This document shows positions 58,000-64,000 of a DNA stretch of 64,000 bases, one piece after another; position 1 is the first letter of the stretch, and every line of letters begins with the position of its first letter. The notes beneath the pieces were generated by a model. It was not told the DNA's origin. It searched no databases and saw only the letters and a program-made list of their open reading frames with translations. The position numbers and the translations under genes are program-made. Origin of the DNA: Pyrrhosoma nymphula (Eukaryota; Arthropoda; Insecta; Odonata; Coenagrionidae); the NCBI GenBank assembly GCA_963573305.1, contig OY754333.1, positions 18,597,013 to 18,661,012 on the forward strand. The letters are read 5' to 3'.

Positions 58000-58670
58000 G
58001 GAGATTTAAACAAAGCGTTGCATCCCATCCTATTTTCCCCGCTCCATTTTCCTACGAGAGATATCACTACCCTTCCTCTTCCTTATTCCTCTCCACCTCC
58101 CCCTCCACCCCCCCGCAACCCACCACCACCACACCCACATTCCATCTCCTCCCCCTATTTCCTCCCCCCCGTCTCACCCCTTACCATCCCCTCCACAAAA
58201 CCCAGTCGTTCCCCATCTCCTCCCACTTTACCCACCCCCCCAAACCCCTTCCCCATTCCTTCCACGTTGTAGCTCTTACGGCTCTCCCTGACTGCGAAGG
58301 GAGAGGCTCATGGAAGGGAGGAAGATTGAGTTATCATTGCAAAAACATCTCAAGGAGAGATGGTGTGGGGTGGGCGGAGGGTGGACGGGGGGAGGGAACC
58401 CTAGGGTAAGGGGGGGAGAGAGATGGGGAATGGAAAGGGTGCGGTGGATGCGATCCAAAACCTCTTTATTTCACCCCCTCCTTCCCCCCCCCCCTCTTCC
58501 CCCCCTCCTCCCCGTCCTGCCCCCTTCCACTTTCTCCTCTCTGCGTCTCCCTTTCCCCGGCTGTTATTCGGGGCCAAGGTTCTTCTTTTTTTACACTCCC
58601 GTTTCTCTTGCCAGGCTTCTTCCGGGGAGTTTGGGCCGCGGCAGTTTTGCTGGCAGTATGCTTCTCCATC
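58000..58670. other. Alternating C-rich / G-rich / C-rich island
   Basis: 58050-58260 is almost pure C/T on +, 58280-58450 is G/A-rich, and 58465-58560 is C-rich again. 58367-58396 has GGGG, GGG, GGG, GGGGGG, GGG with 1-5 nt loops, a G-quadruplex pattern. Overlapping frames up to 154 codons result from this composition. Confidence 0.6.
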
Positions 58671-59734
58671 TGCATGTTAGTTCATACTTAAGCTAGAATC
58701 TCCGGTTACGGCTTCGTTCCTGTAATTATTGAAGCGGCAAAGTAAATGCCTTAATTCGAACATGCGCCACTAATTGTAAGTCAGTGCTATATTTTTTTTT
58801 ATTAAAATATCATGTATCAATATTTTTATTTTTGATAATTCAAGTTGCATGATAACTGTAACAGAATCTTTGTGTAGAATTTTTACTGTTTTTTTAAACG
58901 TTGAAAAAGGGGCTGTCCTTCTTAGTTTGGGCTCATTGGACTCTCTATCTATTGGACAAAAGTAATACGCTCTCTTTTTCGTAGGTTCCTGCAAAAAAAG
59001 AATTATATAAGTTGTTTTCTCAAATTAATTGCAGTATATATGGGGAAGGAAATCTTTTATAGGAAGACGGAGACAAAACCTCTTATTTTTTTGGAAGTAC
59101 GAAATTTAGTAATGGCAAGAGTGTGAAGAGTCGTTGACATGCTATGAAGATTCACATTGATAGAAAATTTAAAAATATCCTTTCGTAGTGCGCACTTGCA
59201 AAATTAAAGGAACACATTCAAATTCCACGGTTATAACATGAGCAGTAGTAATGATAGGTGATGTTTTGTGACATTCTTGAACTATTGGGTAATTTCGTAC
59301 CGTCCCGTAGCAGGTGTTTACAAATGCGTATAATGGAGAATCTGATTTTAACGGCCTCTACGCCAAAGTTGAAACTCAGACTTATTTACACTATTCACGT
59401 GTGAGTTGCTAATCTTTAAAGTTGTAAAGGGTATTCCGAGATTCCTGAAGAGGTCTGATTTCTTCAAAGATTTATGATATCCTGTCTTCCTTACGTCATC
59501 TGCCAGTATATCTGTGAGTCCCCTTAGCTTTGGAATTTGATTTTCATGTCCCTCTATTCGTTACAATGCCTAGTATGTGCATTAAGGAGTGGAGTAATAT
59601 ATTAATACTTTCCAATTTGGTGGCGTCTTATCAACAGTAAATAAAAATGAGAGCGAAAACAGTTTTTGCTAGGGATTGATGAGTGTGTAACTCATGACAT
59701 AGGCTTTACAAGTAATATATATTATTTTGATTTT
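58671..59734. other. AT-rich DNA, nothing recognised
   Basis: No coding similarity was recognised. Confidence 0.5.
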
Positions 59735-61015
59735 TTATTTGAAATAAAATGGTACAACAATGTTGCCAATTTAAAGTGCACTTATAAAAATCACAAAGAG
59801 ACACACGTTAACAACTAAAAATCAAGCAATAACAAAAACAACAAAGCCAAGATGAAAGCAATTTTCAGATTATTGACTATATTTTTTAGTTTTTTTTCCG
59901 AAAATATGAGTTGAGGCCAAGTCAGTGAAGTTTTTAGAGGATAGAGAAAAGGGGTCAATGTCAGCAGGGAGAGAATTTATTAGGGTGAAGAGACGGAAGG
60001 AAAGAGAAAATTTAATTAAAGATAATCTGGGTGTGGGCATGAGGAGTAGTGAGTCAGTTCGGGTAGGACGAGAAGGTACTCTGATATTGATGATATAAAT
60101 AAGATCGGGACTGTCTACGTAGGAATTAATGATGTTGTAATTGAGTTTTATGTCTGATTGAAGTCTATGATGGGAGAGACTGCTAATAGATACTGAAGAT
60201 AATATAGTGTCCTTGGACGCATTGCGGAGATTTGGGTTTCTATATTTCACAATTTTTGCGAAGAAAGTCGTAACACTGTTAAGGGTGGGAAGATTTGTGG
60301 CCGCTGACATTGACCATATAGGGGAGCAAAAAGTGAGTACCGGAAGAACAATGGATGTGAAGTAGGACTGCAGTGCTTGTGTACAAGTGATATCCGTGAA
60401 GCGGTAGAGAAGACCTAAAAGAGACATGGATTTCGATGTAATTGTTTGAATATCCTCACCGAAATGAAGTTTGTGGTCCACGATATTGCCCGATCTTAGG
60501 TGGAGGACGAAGGATTCAGAGATGTTGAATTTATAGTGTAGCCTGAATTTATAGGGCTTTTCTTAACAGATATTGTCATGGCGCTGCATTTTTTTATAAT
60601 TTAACTTAAGCTGCCAGAGACTGCACTATTCTGAGGTCTTAGATAAGGCATCCTGTAGGAGATAGAAATCGGAGACATTGCTTATCTGTTTAAATATTTT
60701 GCAGTCATCTGCATAGAGTAGAGTATGGGCTTGGGAAGACAGGACTAGCGCGGCTAGATCATCAATGTAGATATTGAAGAGGTATAGTAAATATAGATAG
60801 GGAGGTCCAAGCACCCTGGAGCACTCCGGAAGTAACGTTTGACCAAGTAGATGAACAGCCAGACAATATTACTCGCTGGGTTCTGTCACTGAGGAAACTG
60901 GACAATAGACGGAGAAAGGTGCCATGGATATTAAATCTCTGGCTGAGTTTATGAAGAAGGAGTTTGTGGCTTAGTGTGTCAAATACTTTAGAGAAATCAA
61001 GAAAGATGCCATTTT
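59735..61015 (-). pseudogene. CR1/Jockey-type LINE, 5'-truncated and frameshifted
   Basis: On minus from about 61010 the strand reads FLDFSKVFDTLSHKLLLHKL (first catalytic Asp region), then a TSGVLQG block. A frameshift leads into LGPPYLYLLYLFNIYIDDLA (frame 60814-60626) and LLYADDCKIF (YADD active site). After a stop and a shift, the frame 60481-59870 (203 codons) carries DHKLHFGEDI, LPVLTFCSPIWS and HRLQSDIKLNYNIINS. This is the C-terminal region of a non-LTR retrotransposon. The VPQGSVLGP motif is changed to VLQGA with an indel. A presumed 3' UTR with AATAAA extends to about 59735. The element starts inside the RT domain; no TSD was identified. Confidence 0.85.
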
Positions 61016-64000
61016 TATTACCGTTATTATTTTCAAAATATGATATTCATAAAATTTATGACCACACTAACATAAGTAAAAAAACGTAAAATGAGCTTTA
61101 AATTCATCTTAAATTGTACTGTGCGGTTGCGGAATATCACACACTTCATATCATCCTTTCATACTCGTCTAATGTGATTGAAGAAAAGGTATGTTTGGTT
61201 GTAAAACAGAAACGTAATATATGGACTCAGAATTTCCTGTGATTACTTCGAAGAGCTTTGGCGTATGTATACACTTATGAAATAATATGACCAAAATAGT
61301 TGATATTTGATATTAAATACATTGTGGTGAATGCACTATGCTTATAAGTATCTATTTCATGTGAGCTAGATTACATTAACACGTTCTGCGTCTTTATTTT
61401 TTGCATTAATATTTTTATAACACTTGATCGATATTTTATTACAACTAATCGGTTGATATGATCAGGTTTTAAAGTCACCATGTGGGTAATCAAACTTAAT
61501 TATATTAAGAACATCATCTACATCTTGGTAAGGCTTTCGCTCTGTCTTGTTATGGCATCTAGTTTGGGACAATAAATTATCCAAATCATAAAGAAACAAA
61601 GACTTACTAGGTCTTATTTTGTAATTGGCCTTATAAAATGCGCGTTTATGCTTCGTAAATTACGTGACAATTTCAAAGCATCCCACATTCGTTTTTTTTC
61701 TGCGTCCGGTGTTCTTCCTCCCCTTGCTCCCCAAGGATCCGCATTTGAGACTCATCGGAAGAGGTTTCCTAAGTTTTCCGGAAAAATAAATTCCACCCAA
61801 CTACGATTCTTGGGATGAAACACAGTCTCATTAAAAGACCAATTTCTCCGTCGGTACCGTGGAGCAAAAGTCACTCCGGCAAAGAGCAGCGCTCGGTGGT
61901 ACGAGGGCACGGCTGGCGAGGGAGGAGAAATTGAGAAGCTCAGACTGTATGAGTTCTCACGAAAAACGAAGAGCGAAATCAGGCCAATACACGATGGAAC
62001 CCAAGAAAAAAATATTCCTAGAGGAGTGGATGGTGGGAAAATTAATAAAAAAATTCAAATTAGAGCAGAGTCTTGGATCTGGAAGCCAATACGAATATTT
62101 GTTTTATTTATTTTTTTTTAATTGGCTAGACAGAACCAAGCACTGTGAATTTGAACTGAAAAAAACGTGCTCAATATTTCCTCAGCTCATTGCTTAAGTT
62201 AGAAGGGGATCTTCCTAGTTGGAAAGTATATATGTATATACATAAACATTTGAGGAAGCCGTTACACTCGATAATTCCCCTGAGACATAGTGGATAAATG
62301 AAGGGAAATTGATCCCGTGGTGTAAGTCTTCCATTATTTGGATAGAGTGTATTCATCATTGATGACAAAAGAAACCAATACTCCTGTGAAATAACTTTCT
62401 ACAAATTTCTTATGGCACCATCGCTATTATGGTCCTACTCAGCAGGCGGAAAATATATTTTAGTGCCTTTCATGTCTACCGTATTGACTAATTTAGCAGC
62501 AATGTACACTCAGGAAGCTGAACAAGTAGAGAGGAAGTGAGAAGGTGAATTGTACTATTGGTTTTTTTCAATATAGCCTTCTCTGCAAATTGGATTTTTT
62601 TTATTTTTGGCATGTATCGTGATAACGAATATAGATGATTTATTTATATTTTCATTTACTTATCATTAGTTGAATTGAGGTGTGTTTATCTTCAAAATTA
62701 TTTTTATTTGCCCTCTCGTAAATAGAGTTGTGGTTTAGTGACTATTTTTACTGAATAAAATTACCAACGTAAAAATTGATTATCCTAATTGCTAGAAGAC
62801 ATTTTGAGTCGGATTTAGAGTGAAATCACGAGAAATTTATTTGCATTGTTTTTATGGATATTATATTTATCGCTTCATCCTACCCTATTGGCATATGTAT
62901 GAAATTTCAATTATTGCAACAATATTAAGTTAGTAAAAAAAGTAATATTTTCCAGTGTTTTATGCTTGATTATGGAAATATACGCCATTTTTCAAACTTT
63001 TAAGTATTCATTCCTATGCAAGAAAAGATCTAGTCCCGTTAAACGTAAAAACAAAGGTGTAATATCTCCGATAGAGATGTTAATCTCACCCCCTAATGCT
63101 TTTGCCAAATTTGAATTCCGTTACAATTGTTGCTACTGTTGCCTTTTCTCTTGGGTAAACAAAATATTCTTCAACAGATCTCCCTTCCTCGAACATCAAT
63201 AATAAAGTTTGATGTTATTTCGTAAAGAGCGGCGCATGAATATCTTAATTTATAGCGCTAGTTCGGGTGGACAACGTCTCAGAAAGAAACTAATTAATGG
63301 ATGGTGCAGACGATAAATCACAGAGGGGAGCAAAGAGATATTTATCTTTTAAATTTCAATCCCTTACGTTCCCTCACCCTTGCGACGAATATTGGCGGAT
63401 AACGAATTCCTTTGGGCTTTCGCAGAAGTATTATTGAACGAATTCCGGGGCTTTGTTTTCTTTCTTTGGCGATGGGGAAATGGGGGGAGAAAATCTTCCG
63501 AAGAGAAAGGGAGGAGTCCAGAGGGAAAAGTGTAAAGACTTTGAAAGTCACATATCGAGCAATTAAAGAGGATTTCCTCCCATGCAAAGACGCCGGGGCT
63601 ATCTTTCGTATGGTTCATTACGATTCTTTCCCATTTTTTCTTTATTATCCTGGAATTATTCTTTTATGTTCTATTTAGTACATCTTTTGTACCCATCAAC
63701 ATAAATCGAAGGCCCGATTTTATAATATCAGTTTTTATTTTCTCGGTCTAACACCCGGAGAATTTACTTTACGTCGGTGATGATTATGCAAAATATCGGA
63801 ACTCAAAGTTAACATTACGTTAACAAAAACGGTGACGTAATTTTCTAGTTCACATTTACCAGATGTCTTAAATGCTTCTATATTCAATAAATCTTTTCTT
63901 TTGAATAACACTACCATTTAAAGCATAGGGTTTATTTGCTTGGTTAAATGTTTTATTCATATTGATATGCTACTTTTTAAATTACATTTGTCATTTCACG
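61016..64000. other. Non-coding DNA with two GC-richer patches
   Basis: 61690-62000 and 63360-63620 are GC-richer with short overlapping frames (112 codons at 61859-62197) that resemble no known protein. The remainder is AT-rich. No gene or mobile element was recognised. Confidence 0.45.

Noticed and set aside
57945..58696. Frames of 84-154 codons rich in P, S and T
   Set aside because: They follow from polypyrimidine composition and occur in several frames at once.

Overview
This 64 kb window looks like non-coding DNA from an AT-rich animal genome, most likely an arthropod and probably a hexapod. The support is a shared repeat repertoire: RTE-type and CR1/Jockey-type LINE relics, an internally deleted mariner, and many foldback insertions carrying hammerhead-like motifs of the kind known from Penelope-like elements (PLEs). 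No bacterial operon, tRNA, rRNA, CRISPR array or intact host protein gene was recognised. The species assignment is inference. The window is best read as a gene desert or a very large intron.

Layout. 0-8.6 kb is mostly featureless AT-rich DNA. It holds a decayed composite element at 1.7-2.7 kb, a 34-bp tandem duplication at 3.5 kb and a GC-richer island at 6.3-6.8 kb. 8.6-16.7 kb holds two PLE-like foldback elements (8.9 and 10.2 kb), a 5'-truncated RTE LINE copy (14.0-15.25 kb) and several LINE C-terminal relics. 16.7-22.5 kb is almost feature-free. 22.5-30.7 kb alternates LINE relics, two more foldbacks (23.4 and 30.0 kb) and a G-rich island (25.8 kb). 34.0-36.5 kb has two foldbacks lodged in a TA microsatellite and a pair of CGCGA-rich repeats. 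39.8-49.4 kb holds LINE relics, foldbacks at 41.8 and 46.2 kb, a mariner relic at 48.6 kb and a decayed foldback at 49.2 kb. 50.2-53.0 kb is the best-preserved mobile element, an RTE-clade LINE with endonuclease and reverse transcriptase regions and a perfect 12-bp target site duplication (TSD). 53-64 kb holds a frameshifted CR1/Jockey-type LINE at 59.7-61.0 kb and polypyrimidine/G-rich islands.

The main result is a family of at least eight foldback insertions that share one plan. A near-perfect palindrome of about 150-350 bp carries a hammerhead-like core (CTGANGA, stem II, GAAA, then a self-complementary ACGT, ACCGGT or ACCCGGGT and usually C) in or between its arms. The best examples also have a single-sided tail of about 30-45 nt and a 12-14 bp TSD. 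The tail can be aligned between copies. This suggests one retrotransposition mechanism that repeatedly deposits short inverted PLE-derived inserts. No full PLE protein (GIY-YIG plus telomerase-like RT) was seen, so these copies are non-autonomous.
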